A DNA stretch of 64,000 nucleotides from Hyphomicrobiales bacterium. GTDB taxonomy: Bacteria; Pseudomonadota; Alphaproteobacteria; Rhizobiales; Devosiaceae. A program made the position numbers and the translations under genes. Below, one piece after another: positions 8,936 to 17,679 of the stretch (within the stretch, counting starts at the first letter, position 1; every line of letters begins with the position of its first letter). Under the pieces are notes generated by a model. The model did not search any database. It was not told the origin of the DNA and saw nothing but the letters and a program-made list of their open reading frames with translations. The stretch spans positions 235,117 through 299,116 of the forward strand of contig UCAU01000006.1 of NCBI GenBank assembly GCA_900470445.1, in the 5' to 3' direction.

Positions 8936-9976
8936 ATGGTCAAAGCCATCCAAGTCGGCCTCGGACACTGGGGATTCAGCTGGACCAAGGAAGTTATCCC
9001 CAAAGTTCCCAGCATTCACATGGTGGGCTATGTCGATTCCAATCCGGACGCGGTCAAGCGCGTACAGAGCGAACTGGGCATTGAGGAAAAGCGCTGCTTC
9101 CTGAGCCTTGATGAGGCGGCCAAGGGTGTCGAAGCCGATCTCGCCATCTGCACGCTGCGCACCGAGGCACATTATCCGGTGGTCAAGCGGTGCCTCGAGC
9201 TAGGCTTCAATGTCCTCGTCGAAAAGCCCTTCGCCTCGACCATTGCGCAGGCCAAGGAACTGGTGGATCTCGCCAAGGCCAGTGGCCGGGTGCTGATGGT
9301 CAGCCAGAATTACCGCTTCCAGCCCGCGCCCATTGCTGCGGCAGAGCTGATCGGCGCGCAGAAGTTCGGGCCGGTGAACCTGGTCTCCATCGATTTCCGC
9401 CGCCACGCGCCGAGCCAGGGCTACCGCTATTGGGACATGCCCGATCCGCTGCTGGCCGATATGTCGATCCACCATTTCGACCTGATGCGCATGGTGCTGA
9501 GCGACGAGCCAAAGCGCGGTTCCTGCCGCACCTGGAATCCGGCGGCCAGCCCGTTCGGTCACCACCCGATCGGCGTGGCGACGCTGGAATTCGAGAAGGG
9601 TACTATCGTTTCCTATCGCGGCAGCTGGATGAGCAGCGGCCCGGTAACGCCATGGGCGGGCGAATGGACCATGGATTGCTCGGAAGGCGAGATCATCTGG
9701 TCCTCGCGCGATCATTTCATGGGCAAGGCCGGCCCCGACCGGCTTAGCCTGCGTGAGCGCGACAAGGAAGCCGTTCCTGTCTCACTGGCGCCCGTCGAAT
9801 TCACCGACCGTACCGGCACATTGGCGGCCATCGCCAAGGTGATCGAGTCCGGCTCGGTTCCTGCCCGGTTCAGTTCGGGTGAGGACAATCTGCATTCGCT
9901 TGCCTTGGTGCAGGCCACTATCACTTCCGCCGCCCGGGGCGGCGAATGGGTCGATATAGCGGAGATCATGCAATGA
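8936..9976 (+). CDS. Gfo/Idh/MocA family NAD(P)-dependent oxidoreductase
   Basis: The 346-residue protein begins with a Rossmann motif (VGLGHWGFSWTKEV) and has the family signature EKPFASTIAQAKEL at about residues 95-108. A C-terminal domain with DMSIHHFDLMRM supplies the usual His. Such enzymes oxidise or reduce sugars, inositols or sugar acids; the substrate cannot be read from this sequence. The ATG at 8936 is chosen because of GAAGGAG nine bases upstream. The stop overlaps the next start in ATGA. No sugar transporter adjoins it. Confidence 0.85.
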   Translation: MVKAIQVGLGHWGFSWTKEVIPKVPSIHMVGYVDSNPDAVKRVQSELGIEEKRCFLSLDEAAKGVEADLAICTLRTEAHYPVVKRCLELGFNVLVEKPFASTIAQAKELVDLAKASGRVLMVSQNYRFQPAPIAAAELIGAQKFGPVNLVSIDFRRHAPSQGYRYWDMPDPLLADMSIHHFDLMRMVLSDEPKRGSCRTWNPAASPFGHHPIGVATLEFEKGTIVSYRGSWMSSGPVTPWAGEWTMDCSEGEIIWSSRDHFMGKAGPDRLSLRERDKEAVPVSLAPVEFTDRTGTLAAIAKVIESGSVPARFSSGEDNLHSLALVQATITSAARGGEWVDIAEIMQ

Positions 9977-10230
9977 GCGTCGGAATGCAGGAACTACTGA
10001 TCTTTCTGGCCATCGGCCTGGTCGCAGGCTGGCTTGCCGGACTGCTGCTCGGCGGCGGTGGGTTGTTGCGCAACCTGATCGTGGGTGTCATCGGCGCCTT
10101 TGTCGGGGGCTGGCTGCTGTCGGTGGCCAATATTTCACTGCCCATCGGCAATGTACTGGTGAGCCAGATCATTACCGCAACGATTGGCGCTATCGTCGTC
10201 ATCGTCGTGGCGCGGGTTGTCGCCAAGTAG
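9973..10230 (+). CDS. GlsB/YeaQ/YmgE family stress-response membrane protein
   Basis: The 85-residue, very hydrophobic protein has three membrane segments rich in Gly, Ile and Val (for example AGWLAGLLLGGGG and IGAIVVIVVARVV), typical of the transglycosylase-associated/GlsB family. The function is unknown. It starts in a 4-base overlap with the upstream oxidoreductase gene. A second family member is at 55331-55582. Confidence 0.8.
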   Translation: MSVGMQELLIFLAIGLVAGWLAGLLLGGGGLLRNLIVGVIGAFVGGWLLSVANISLPIGNVLVSQIITATIGAIVVIVVARVVAK

Positions 10231-10254
10231 GGGCAGCCCATCATAAAGACCGGG

Positions 10255-10285
10255 TTGAACCGGCAGCCTTTGGGAGCGATATAAC
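10255..10285 (+). promoter_or_regulatory. possible promoter for lipA
   Basis: TTGAAC and TATAAC lie in the 84-base gap before lipA. The spacing of 19 bases is longer than ideal, so confidence is low. Confidence 0.3.
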
Positions 10286-10314
10286 GGGCACGCTCTGCCC
10301 AGTCAGGACCAAAA

Positions 10315-11268
10315 TTGGTTACGCTCATTGATAATTCGGCGCTGAAACCGCGCCACCCGGAAAAGGCCAACCGGCCCGACGGCGTCGTGCTGCGCAAGCC
10401 GAACTGGATCCGCGTGAAAGCGCCCGGTTCTCCGGTCTACAAGGAAACCCAGCAGATCGTGCGCGAGCATGGGCTGGTGACGGTGTGCGAAGAAGCCGGC
10501 TGCCCCAATATTGGGGAATGCTGGAGCAAAAAGCACGCAACCATGATGATCATGGGCGAGATCTGCACCCGCGCCTGCGCGTTCTGCAACGTGCGCACAG
10601 GCATGCCCGGCCCGCTCGATGCCAGCGAGCCAGAAAAGGTCGCCCTGGCCGTGCAGAAGCTCGGCCTCGAGCACGTCGTCATCACCTCGGTGGATCGCGA
10701 CGACCTGGCCGATGGCGGCGCGCAGCATTTTGCCGACGTAATCGTGGCCATTCGCGCGCATAATCCGCGCACCACGATCGAAATCCTGACGCCTGACTTC
10801 CTGCGCAAGGAAGGGGCCCTCGAAATCGTCGTTGCGGCCAAGCCGGACGTGTTCAACCACAACCTTGAAACCGTGCCCTCGAAATATCTCAAGGTGCGGC
10901 CCGGCGCGCGTTACTTCCACTCGATCCGCCTGCTGCAAAAGGTCAAGGAACTGGACCCCACCATGTTCACCAAGTCCGGTATCATGGTTGGCCTCGGCGA
11001 AGAGCGGAATGAAGTGCTCCAGCTGATGGACGATTTGCGTTCGGCCGATGTGGATTTCCTGACCATCGGGCAATATCTGCAGCCGACCAAGAAGCACTAT
11101 CCGCTGCAGCGCTTCGTCACGCCCGACGAATTCAAGTCCTACGCCACCGTTGCGAGTGCCAAGGGCTTCTCCCTGGTCTCGTCCAGCCCCTTGACCCGCT
11201 CGTCCCACCACGCTGGCGAAGACTTCGCCAAGCTCAAGGCAGCCCGGATGGCAAAGCTCGGCCACTGA
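10315..11268 (+). CDS. lipA: lipoyl synthase (radical SAM)
   Basis: The 317-residue enzyme inserts two sulfurs into octanoyl groups on lipoyl domains such as those of PdhB and PdhC. It shows the auxiliary-cluster cysteines in [12 protein letters not shown], the radical SAM CxxxCxxC motif in CTRACAFC, and the C-terminal [14 protein letters not shown] segment (here [10 protein letters not shown]). The start is a TTG; it gives the conserved N-terminus [17 protein letters not shown] and no better start is visible. The stop shares a base with the next start codon. Confidence 0.95.
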   Translation: MVTLIDNSALKPRHPEKANRPDGVVLRKPNWIRVKAPGSPVYKETQQIVREHGLVTVCEEAGCPNIGECWSKKHATMMIMGEICTRACAFCNVRTGMPGPLDASEPEKVALAVQKLGLEHVVITSVDRDDLADGGAQHFADVIVAIRAHNPRTTIEILTPDFLRKEGALEIVVAAKPDVFNHNLETVPSKYLKVRPGARYFHSIRLLQKVKELDPTMFTKSGIMVGLGEERNEVLQLMDDLRSADVDFLTIGQYLQPTKKHYPLQRFVTPDEFKSYATVASAKGFSLVSSSPLTRSSHHAGEDFAKLKAARMAKLGH

Positions 11269-11711
11269 TGAAACGCTTTTTCGAACGGCATGTGCCGCAT
11301 CTGCCCAAGCGCATGTTCGACATCGTCGCCGACCTGTCGGACTATCCGCGCTTCATCCCCAATTGCAAGGCGATGGAGGTCCGCAAGGACCCCGCCGCCG
11401 GCGCGGCCGATATAAGGCTGGCCAAGATGACTCTGTTCTTCGGCCCGATCACCCAGGCCTATACCAGCCGGGTGACTGTCGATCCTGAAGCGCTGACCAT
11501 CCGTGCCAAGGCGGTGGACGGTCCCTTTGCCTATCTCGATAGCGTGTGGAGCTTCGAGCAGGAGGGCATGGGCACGCGCGTGCGCTTCGAAATCGACTTC
11601 AAGATTTCCAACCCGCTGATCGCGGCCGTCGCCGAGCCGGCTTTCGCCGCCAAGCAGGACGAAATCATGCGCGCCTTCGCCGATGAGGCGGACAGCCGCT
11701 ACGGGGATTAG
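11268..11711 (+). CDS. COQ10/RatA-like polyketide cyclase (START fold) protein
   Basis: The 147-residue protein belongs to the coenzyme Q-binding COQ10/RatA family: DIVADLSDYPRFIPNC at about residues 17-32 and LDSVWSFEQEG in the middle. Alphaproteobacterial members next to lipA are probably ubiquinone-binding or membrane-lipid chaperones, like Coq10. The RatA toxin label from E. coli is a family name only. It is translationally coupled to lipA (TGATG). Confidence 0.8.
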   Translation: MKRFFERHVPHLPKRMFDIVADLSDYPRFIPNCKAMEVRKDPAAGAADIRLAKMTLFFGPITQAYTSRVTVDPEALTIRAKAVDGPFAYLDSVWSFEQEGMGTRVRFEIDFKISNPLIAAVAEPAFAAKQDEIMRAFADEADSRYGD

Positions 11712-11713
11712 CG

Positions 11714-12079
11714 ATGTTCGAACGGCTCGATTGCGTTTGTTTGCACACGGACAACATCGAGACATCCCTGACGTTCCTTGGCGGTATGGGCATGACCGAG
11801 GCTTGGCGGCTCGACCGCTTGCTTGACGACGGCAGGCCCTGGACTTTGGTCGGGCTGGATTTCCCCGACAAGACCAGTTCGCAACTTGTACTCAGCACGC
11901 ATCCTGATCGGCGGATGATTGAGGTCGAAATACGGGTTGCCGACGTTCGCCGCGCTTATGAGCAATTGCGCCAGAGCCCAGGCGTTCGCTGGCTGGCTGA
12001 ACCATTCCCCATCGAGCAAGGTCATGTGGCCGTCATGCTGGCGCCGGACGGAAATGCCTTTGTGCTGATCGGCGACTAA
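11714..12079 (+). CDS. VOC family (glyoxalase/bleomycin resistance-like) protein
   Basis: The 121-residue protein has the repeated beta-alpha-beta-beta pattern of the vicinal oxygen chelate superfamily. It starts ERLDCVCLHTDNIETSLTF and ends with the usual DGNAFVLIGD strand. It begins two bases after the preceding stop. Members bind metals and small molecules; no substrate can be assigned. It ends just before the convergent cinA gene. Confidence 0.7.
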   Translation: MFERLDCVCLHTDNIETSLTFLGGMGMTEAWRLDRLLDDGRPWTLVGLDFPDKTSSQLVLSTHPDRRMIEVEIRVADVRRAYEQLRQSPGVRWLAEPFPIEQGHVAVMLAPDGNAFVLIGD

Positions 12080-12082
12080 GCT

Positions 12083-12583
12083 TTAGTCGTCGTCGCTATT
12101 GAGCACCTGCAGGATCAGCTCGAACGCTGCTTCCACAGTGGCCCGGCGCACGGCATCGCGACCGATATCGCCAAAGCGATGCTCGATCACCACGGTGGCC
12201 AGTTCCGACGACACCGCTACATAAACCAGGCCCACCGGCTTCTTCTCGGTGCCGCCATCGGGGCCGGCAATGCCGGTCACGGACACTGCAAAATCGACCC
12301 GCGCCGTATTGCGCGCGCCGTCCGCCATGGCTCGGGCCACCTGGTTGGACACCGCGCCGTAATCATGGATGAGCCGGGCTGGGACCTGGATCATGCGCGA
12401 CTTGGCGGAATTGGCATAGGTGATGTAGCCGCCATAAAACGCGGCGGATGAGCCCGGAACGTCGGTCAACGCCGCGGCAATCATGCCGCCGGTGCAACTC
12501 TCTGCGGTAACAATGGTCTTGCCGGCCTGCGTGAGGAAATCGATGACCTCCTTGCCGGGATCGCGCGCTGCCGTGGCTGCCAT
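12083..12583 (-). CDS. cinA: CinA family protein (nicotinamide-nucleotide amidohydrolase)
   Basis: The 166-residue product is the stand-alone C-terminal CinA domain (PncC type), with the diagnostic TAESCTGGMIAAALT near residue 25 and SVTGIAGPDGGT in the middle. Such enzymes deamidate nicotinamide mononucleotide to nicotinic acid mononucleotide in NAD recycling. The ATG at 12583 shares a base with the ispDF stop (TGATG), so the two are coupled. A TTG one codon earlier is the alternative start. Confidence 0.85.
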   Translation of the reverse strand: MAATAARDPGKEVIDFLTQAGKTIVTAESCTGGMIAAALTDVPGSSAAFYGGYITYANSAKSRMIQVPARLIHDYGAVSNQVARAMADGARNTARVDFAVSVTGIAGPDGGTEKKPVGLVYVAVSSELATVVIEHRFGDIGRDAVRRATVEAAFELILQVLNSDDD

Positions 12584-13773
12584 CAATCCCCCCTCGGCAC
12601 TTCTACACTCGCACTCGCCATGGCCACGATACCTTCCTCCCGCCCGGTAAAGCCGAGCTTTTCACTCGTTGTCGCCTTGATCGCGATCCTGTTGGTCGCA
12701 ATTCCCAGTGTTTCGGCAATCACCGCCTGCATTGCCGGCACATGTTGCGCGATCCTGGGTCCTTCGCAGACAATTGTCACGTCAAGATTGACGATGCGCC
12801 CACCCAACCCGGTCACGAGATCGCCAGCGTGCTTGAGGAAGATGGTGGAAGCCGCGCCTTTCCACTGCATATCGGCCGGCGGGAAGTGCACGCCGATATC
12901 GCCTTCGCCGATTGCGCCCAGAATGGCGTCGGTCAGCGCATGCAGCGCCACATCGGCATCGGAATGGCCCTTGAGCTTGGCCTTATAGGGGATGCGCACG
13001 CCGCCCAGCCATACGGCATCGCCGGGCTCGAATGGATGCACGTCAAAGCCGGTGCCGACACGGGTTTCCATAGCGAAATCTCCTGAAACGATCCGCTCGG
13101 CCCGTTCGAAATCTTGGGGATGCGTAATCTTGATGTTGTTAGGATCGCCCATCACCATGGCGACCTTGAGCCCCGCCCATTCGGCGATTTCTGCGTCGTC
13201 GGTGAACTGGCGGCGAATGGTGGAAGCACGCATATGCGCGGAAAAAAGCTGCCCGAAGCGGAAACCCTGCGGTGTTTGGGCGGCATGAAGCTGGTTGCGG
13301 TCCTCGGTGGCAACGACCAGGCGGCCGTCGAGCGAGCGCTTTATGGTGTCGGTGACACCAAGAGCGGGCAGGGCGCCATCATATTGGTCCAGTACCGCAA
13401 TGACGTCGCCAATCAGGTCGGTGGTCGCAAAGGGCCGCGCTGCATCCTGAATCAGCACCAGATCTGGCCGCAGCGGCGCCAAGGCCTTGAGGCCTTCCAG
13501 CACCGAGGCTTGCCGCGTGCCGCCCCCGAGTACCGGCGCCAAGAGGCGGTTGTCGCTGAGGCCAAGGGCGGCGTAGCGCTCTGCATGGCCTGCGTGGACA
13601 ACGGGGAGAATCTGGCCGATGGCCGGATGGTCGAGAAATGCCTGGATGGTCCGCTGCAGCACCGGAACGCCCGCAACATTGCGGTATTGCTTGGGATCGG
13701 GGGCTCCACCGGCGCTCGCGCGCTCACCCTGGCCAGCAGCGACAATGATGACGGCGATGGATTTTTGACGCAT
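12583..13773 (-). CDS. ispDF: bifunctional IspD/IspF isoprenoid enzyme
   Basis: The 396-residue protein fuses two enzymes of the MEP pathway. The first 230 residues are IspD, with IIVAAGQGERASAGGAPDPKQY (shown in part here) carrying the nucleotide-binding Gly and Lys residues. From about residue 236 comes IspF, with RVGTGFDVHPFEPGD (metal-binding DxH) and GHSDADVALHALTDA. The fusion skips IspE in the pathway order and is common in Alphaproteobacteria and Campylobacterota. An upstream in-frame start at 13806 exists; the start here gives the normal N-terminus but has a weak Shine-Dalgarno site. Confidence 0.93.
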   Translation of the reverse strand: MRQKSIAVIIVAAGQGERASAGGAPDPKQYRNVAGVPVLQRTIQAFLDHPAIGQILPVVHAGHAERYAALGLSDNRLLAPVLGGGTRQASVLEGLKALAPLRPDLVLIQDAARPFATTDLIGDVIAVLDQYDGALPALGVTDTIKRSLDGRLVVATEDRNQLHAAQTPQGFRFGQLFSAHMRASTIRRQFTDDAEIAEWAGLKVAMVMGDPNNIKITHPQDFERAERIVSGDFAMETRVGTGFDVHPFEPGDAVWLGGVRIPYKAKLKGHSDADVALHALTDAILGAIGEGDIGVHFPPADMQWKGAASTIFLKHAGDLVTGLGGRIVNLDVTIVCEGPRIAQHVPAMQAVIAETLGIATNRIAIKATTSEKLGFTGREEGIVAMASASVEVPRGD

Positions 13774-13951
13774 ATCGAAACAGACACTCAACCCGGAAAC
13801 CGTCATAGGAATCTGGTCTAGCCGTGCCGGTGTCATGCGGCAAGTGCAGGGCTGCCGCACACCCGGCAACGGTACATAAGGTGTTGCGCTAGCGGCGCTT
13901 TTGATTATTGTGCGGGCAGAAATTCAAAAATGACCATTTCTGGGGCAGTCC

Positions 13952-14953
13952 TTGTCTGAAATTGCCTGCGAGTTGAGCATTGGGAGCCATCGGGTTCGCA
14001 GTCATGCTTTGCTTGCTCCCATGGCGGGAATCACCGATCGCCCGTTTCGTGTCCTCGCAGAGCGGTTCGGCGCTGGCATGGTCGTATCCGAGATGATCGC
14101 CAGCAATGCCCTGGGCGTGGGCAATGAAGAGATGGTGCGTAAGCTCGGTCGCCCCGGCACGCTGCCCCACATGGTGCAATTGGCTGGCTGCGAGGCCGAA
14201 TGGATGGCGCGTGGTGCCAAGATCGCCCACGATGCCGGCGCCGATATCATCGACATCAATTTCGGCTGCCCGGCCAAGCGCGTCACTAACGGCTATGCCG
14301 GCTCGGCGCTGATGCGCGTGCCCGACCACGCCATGACGCTGATCGATGCCGTCGTTGCCGCCACGCCGCTACCGGTCACCGTCAAGATGCGCCTGGGCTG
14401 GGACGATGACAGCCTCAATGCCCCCGAAATCGCCCGCCGCGCCGTCGATGCTGGGGCACGGATGATCACCGTGCATGGCCGCACCCGCCAGCAATTTTAC
14501 AAGGGCAATGCCCGCTGGGAACTGGTGCGGGCGGTTGTCGAGGCGGTGGACGTGCCCGTGGTGGTCAATGGTGACATTGTGGACTTTGCCAGTGCGCGCG
14601 AGGCCCTGCAGCAATCCGGTGCGGCTGCGGTCATGCTCGGCCGCGGTGCTCAAGGGCGCCCATGGGCAGTTGGCCAGATTGGCGCTGCGCTGGCCGGGAG
14701 GGAGGCGCAGCCTGCACCGCAGGGTGAAGCGCTTGCCGAACTGGTTGCCGAGCATTACGAGGGCATCCTGGTCGAATATGGCACGGTGGTGGGCCTGAGG
14801 GCCGCGCGCAAGCATCTGGATTGGTATCTGGAGGCCGCCGGCATCGCGCTCGACAAGCCGACTCGCACTGCCTTTCTCAACAATGAAACGCCGTCTCATG
14901 TGCTCGAGATGATCGGCGCGATTTTCTCGGGCGAATGGAAGGCGGCGGCATGA
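13952..14953 (+). CDS. dusB: tRNA-dihydrouridine synthase B (nifR3)
   Basis: The 333-residue flavoenzyme reduces uridines in tRNA using FMN and NADPH. It has the N-terminal APMAGITDRPFR, the catalytic Cys in DINFGCPAKRVTNGYAGSAL, and MITVHGRTRQQFYKG. It is the first gene of the classical nifR3-ntrB-ntrC operon. The start is a TTG at 13952, overlapped by a 9-codon upstream reading frame (13930-13959); there is no obvious ATG. The end overlaps ntrB in ATGA. Confidence 0.93.
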   Translation: MSEIACELSIGSHRVRSHALLAPMAGITDRPFRVLAERFGAGMVVSEMIASNALGVGNEEMVRKLGRPGTLPHMVQLAGCEAEWMARGAKIAHDAGADIIDINFGCPAKRVTNGYAGSALMRVPDHAMTLIDAVVAATPLPVTVKMRLGWDDDSLNAPEIARRAVDAGARMITVHGRTRQQFYKGNARWELVRAVVEAVDVPVVVNGDIVDFASAREALQQSGAAAVMLGRGAQGRPWAVGQIGAALAGREAQPAPQGEALAELVAEHYEGILVEYGTVVGLRAARKHLDWYLEAAGIALDKPTRTAFLNNETPSHVLEMIGAIFSGEWKAAA

Positions 14954-16086
14954 GCGCGTCTACGAATGCGAGCAAATTGGCCAGCGTGCCTTCGACTGCG
15001 GTGCTGCAGGCTTTGCCGCAGCCCATCATCGTTTGCGACGAAGACCGCCAGATCATCTTCGTCAATTATGCCGCCGAGGCGTTTTTTGGCGCTTCGCTGA
15101 GCGTTTTGACGCGCCAGCGGCTGGACGATCTCATTGCCTTCGGCTCGCCCATTATCAGCCTGGTTGAAACCGTCATCCTGCGCCGTGGGCCGATGACTGA
15201 ATATCGCGTCCGCGTCGGCTCGTCCCGCTTTGGCGATGAGCGTATTGCCGACGTGTTCGCTAGCCCGCTTTCGGATAGCGATGGCCGCGTGGCCCTGCTG
15301 ATCCAGGAACGGACCATGGCTGACAAGATCGATCGCCAGATGGTGTCGCGTGGCGCGGCGCGCTCGGTGACGGGCCTTGCCTCCATGCTGGCCCACGAGA
15401 TCAAGAACCCGCTCTCGGGCATTCGCGGCGCGGCCCAATTGCTTGAGCAGAGTGTGGCGAGCGACGAAATCCCGCTGGCTCGCCTGATCCGCGAAGAAAC
15501 CGACCGCATTGTCGGGCTGATCGACCGTGTCGAAGTGTTCGGCGACGAGCGCCCGATGGAGCGCGAGCCGATCAATATCCACGTCATTCTGGACCGCGTA
15601 AAACTGCTGGCGCGCAATGGCGTGGCTCGTGGCATCGCCTTCTCGGAAGAATACGATCCCTCACTGCCGCCGGTTTATGGCAATCGCGACCAGCTCATTC
15701 AGGTGTTCCTAAACCTGGTCAAGAACGCTTCGGAAGCCCTTGAGCGCACACAAAAGCCGGAAATCCGTATCACCACGGCCTTCCGTCCTGGCATTCGCAT
15801 CAGCGTGACGGGCGTGTCCGAACGCATCTCGCTGCCGCTCGAAATCGTCATCGAGGATAATGGCCCCGGCGTGCCGCCCGATATCCTGCCCTTCCTGTTC
15901 GATCCCTTCGTCACGACCAAACTCAATGGCTCGGGCCTGGGCTTGGCCTTGGTGGCCAAGATCGTGGGCGACCATGGCGGCGTCATCGATTGCGATAGCC
16001 GCCCCGGCCGCACCCGTTTCCGCATTCTCCTGCCCGTCGCCAGCGGGGCCTTCAACGCGTCTTCTGAAGAGGTATCGGCAAAATGA
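14950..16086 (+). CDS. ntrB: nitrogen regulation sensor histidine kinase NtrB
   Basis: The 378-residue cytoplasmic kinase has an N-terminal PAS domain ([19 protein letters not shown]), the phospho-acceptor motif [18 protein letters not shown], and ATP-binding boxes ([27 protein letters not shown]). Known NtrB proteins phosphorylate NtrC under nitrogen limitation and are switched by PII proteins. Both its start and its stop overlap the neighbouring genes by 4 bases. Confidence 0.95.
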   Translation: MSASTNASKLASVPSTAVLQALPQPIIVCDEDRQIIFVNYAAEAFFGASLSVLTRQRLDDLIAFGSPIISLVETVILRRGPMTEYRVRVGSSRFGDERIADVFASPLSDSDGRVALLIQERTMADKIDRQMVSRGAARSVTGLASMLAHEIKNPLSGIRGAAQLLEQSVASDEIPLARLIREETDRIVGLIDRVEVFGDERPMEREPINIHVILDRVKLLARNGVARGIAFSEEYDPSLPPVYGNRDQLIQVFLNLVKNASEALERTQKPEIRITTAFRPGIRISVTGVSERISLPLEIVIEDNGPGVPPDILPFLFDPFVTTKLNGSGLGLALVAKIVGDHGGVIDCDSRPGRTRFRILLPVASGAFNASSEEVSAK

Positions 16087-17528
16087 GCCACGTTGTCCTG
16101 CTAGCCGATGATGACGCGGCCATCCGCATGGTGCTCAACCAGGCGCTGACCCGCGCCGGTTACGAAGTGCGCCCCACCGGCAATATCTCCACCATGTGGA
16201 ATTGGGTGAGCCGGGGAGAAGGCGATATCCTGATCACCGACGTGGCCATGCCGGATGGCAATGCCTTCGAGGTCATGCCCAAGATCAAGAAGCTGCGCCC
16301 TGATCTACCGATGATCGTCATGAGCGCGCAGAACACCTTCATGACGGCCATTCGCGCCTCCGAAGTCGGCGCCTACGAATATCTGCCCAAGCCCTTCGAC
16401 ATCACCGAAGTGCTTTCGGTGGTGGCCCGCGCTCTGGCCGACGCCAAAAAGCCGACAACCGCCGAGCGCAAGGCCGAAGAGCCGGGCGAGACCATGCCGC
16501 TGGTTGGCCGCTCGACCGCCATGCAGGATATCTACCGCGCACTGGCGCGCCTGATGCAGACCGACCTGACGGTGATGATCACCGGCGAGAGCGGCACCGG
16601 CAAGGAATTGGTTGCGCGGGCGCTGCATGACTTCGGCAAGCGCCGCAATGGGCCGTTTGTCGCCATCAACATGGCCGCCATTCCGCGCGACCTGATCGAA
16701 GCCGAACTGTTTGGCCACGAGAAGGGGGCCTTTACCGGCGCCAATACGCGCTCCTCAGGTCGCTTCGAGCAGGCCGAGGGCGGCACGCTGTTCCTCGACG
16801 AAATCGGCGACATGCCGATGGACGCCCAGACCCGCCTGCTGCGTGTGCTGCAGGAAGGCGAATATACGATGGTCGGCGGCCGATCCTCGATCAAGACCAA
16901 TGTGCGCATCGTCGCGGCTACGCATCGCGATCTCAGCCAGATGATCCGGCAGGGCCTGTTCCGCGAAGATCTCTATTACCGCCTCAACGTCGTGCCGATC
17001 CGCCTGCCGCCGCTGCGCGAGCGCATCGACGATATCGGCGATCTAACGACGCATTTCCTCAACGCCGCCCAGCGCGAAGGGGAGGCGGTCAAATCCATCG
17101 CTCCCGAAGCGATCCGGTTGATGCAGAATTATTCCTGGCCGGGCAATGTCCGCGAACTGGAAAACCTCGTCCGTCGCCTCTCGGCGCTCTATGCCGACGA
17201 AAGCATTTCGGCCGAGATCGTGCAGAACGAACTCAATATCGCCGAGCGCCCGCAGACCAACGGCATGGCCGGTCCGGTCGATGTGTCCATGGCGGTGGAA
17301 ACCCATGTGGGCCAGTTGCTGCGCGAATATGAGCCGAACCTGCCGCCGGCGGGGCTGTATCAGCGCGTGATCGACCGGGTGGAAGCGCCGTTGATCGCCA
17401 TGGCGCTCAATGCCTGCGGCGGCAACCAGATCAAGGCGGCCGATCTGCTCGGCCTCAATCGCAATACGCTGCGCAAGAAAATCCGCACCCACAGCATCGA
17501 GATCGTCAAGCACAGCCGCCGCAATTGA
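16083..17528 (+). CDS. ntrC: nitrogen regulation response regulator NtrC
   Basis: The 481-residue sigma-54 activator has a receiver domain with phospho-acceptor D53 ([11 protein letters not shown]) and an AAA+ domain with Walker A GESGTGKE. The sigma-54 contact loop EKGAFTGA is intact, Walker B is [13 protein letters not shown], and a C-terminal Fis-type helix-turn-helix ([20 protein letters not shown]) ends the protein. It is the full, active-looking form, in contrast to NtrX in the same block. Confidence 0.95.
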   Translation: MSHVVLLADDDAAIRMVLNQALTRAGYEVRPTGNISTMWNWVSRGEGDILITDVAMPDGNAFEVMPKIKKLRPDLPMIVMSAQNTFMTAIRASEVGAYEYLPKPFDITEVLSVVARALADAKKPTTAERKAEEPGETMPLVGRSTAMQDIYRALARLMQTDLTVMITGESGTGKELVARALHDFGKRRNGPFVAINMAAIPRDLIEAELFGHEKGAFTGANTRSSGRFEQAEGGTLFLDEIGDMPMDAQTRLLRVLQEGEYTMVGGRSSIKTNVRIVAATHRDLSQMIRQGLFREDLYYRLNVVPIRLPPLRERIDDIGDLTTHFLNAAQREGEAVKSIAPEAIRLMQNYSWPGNVRELENLVRRLSALYADESISAEIVQNELNIAERPQTNGMAGPVDVSMAVETHVGQLLREYEPNLPPAGLYQRVIDRVEAPLIAMALNACGGNQIKAADLLGLNRNTLRKKIRTHSIEIVKHSRRN

Positions 17529-17679
17529 TGCGGCTGTTCACAAACCGTTCTTGCCACTGACGAAATTGCGGCCGTTTGATCACACTGTCACATTTTGGCA
17601 ACAATTGTCTTGAAGGGTTGCCCGAATTGGGTCAGGCTCTGCCTTCCTGTGGCGGAGATGGAGTGCCAAGCGGCATTGT

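Noticed and set aside
11268..11711. RatA toxin of a toxin-antitoxin system
   Set aside because: No RatB-like partner is adjacent, and the position behind lipA is typical of the COQ10-like housekeeping protein.
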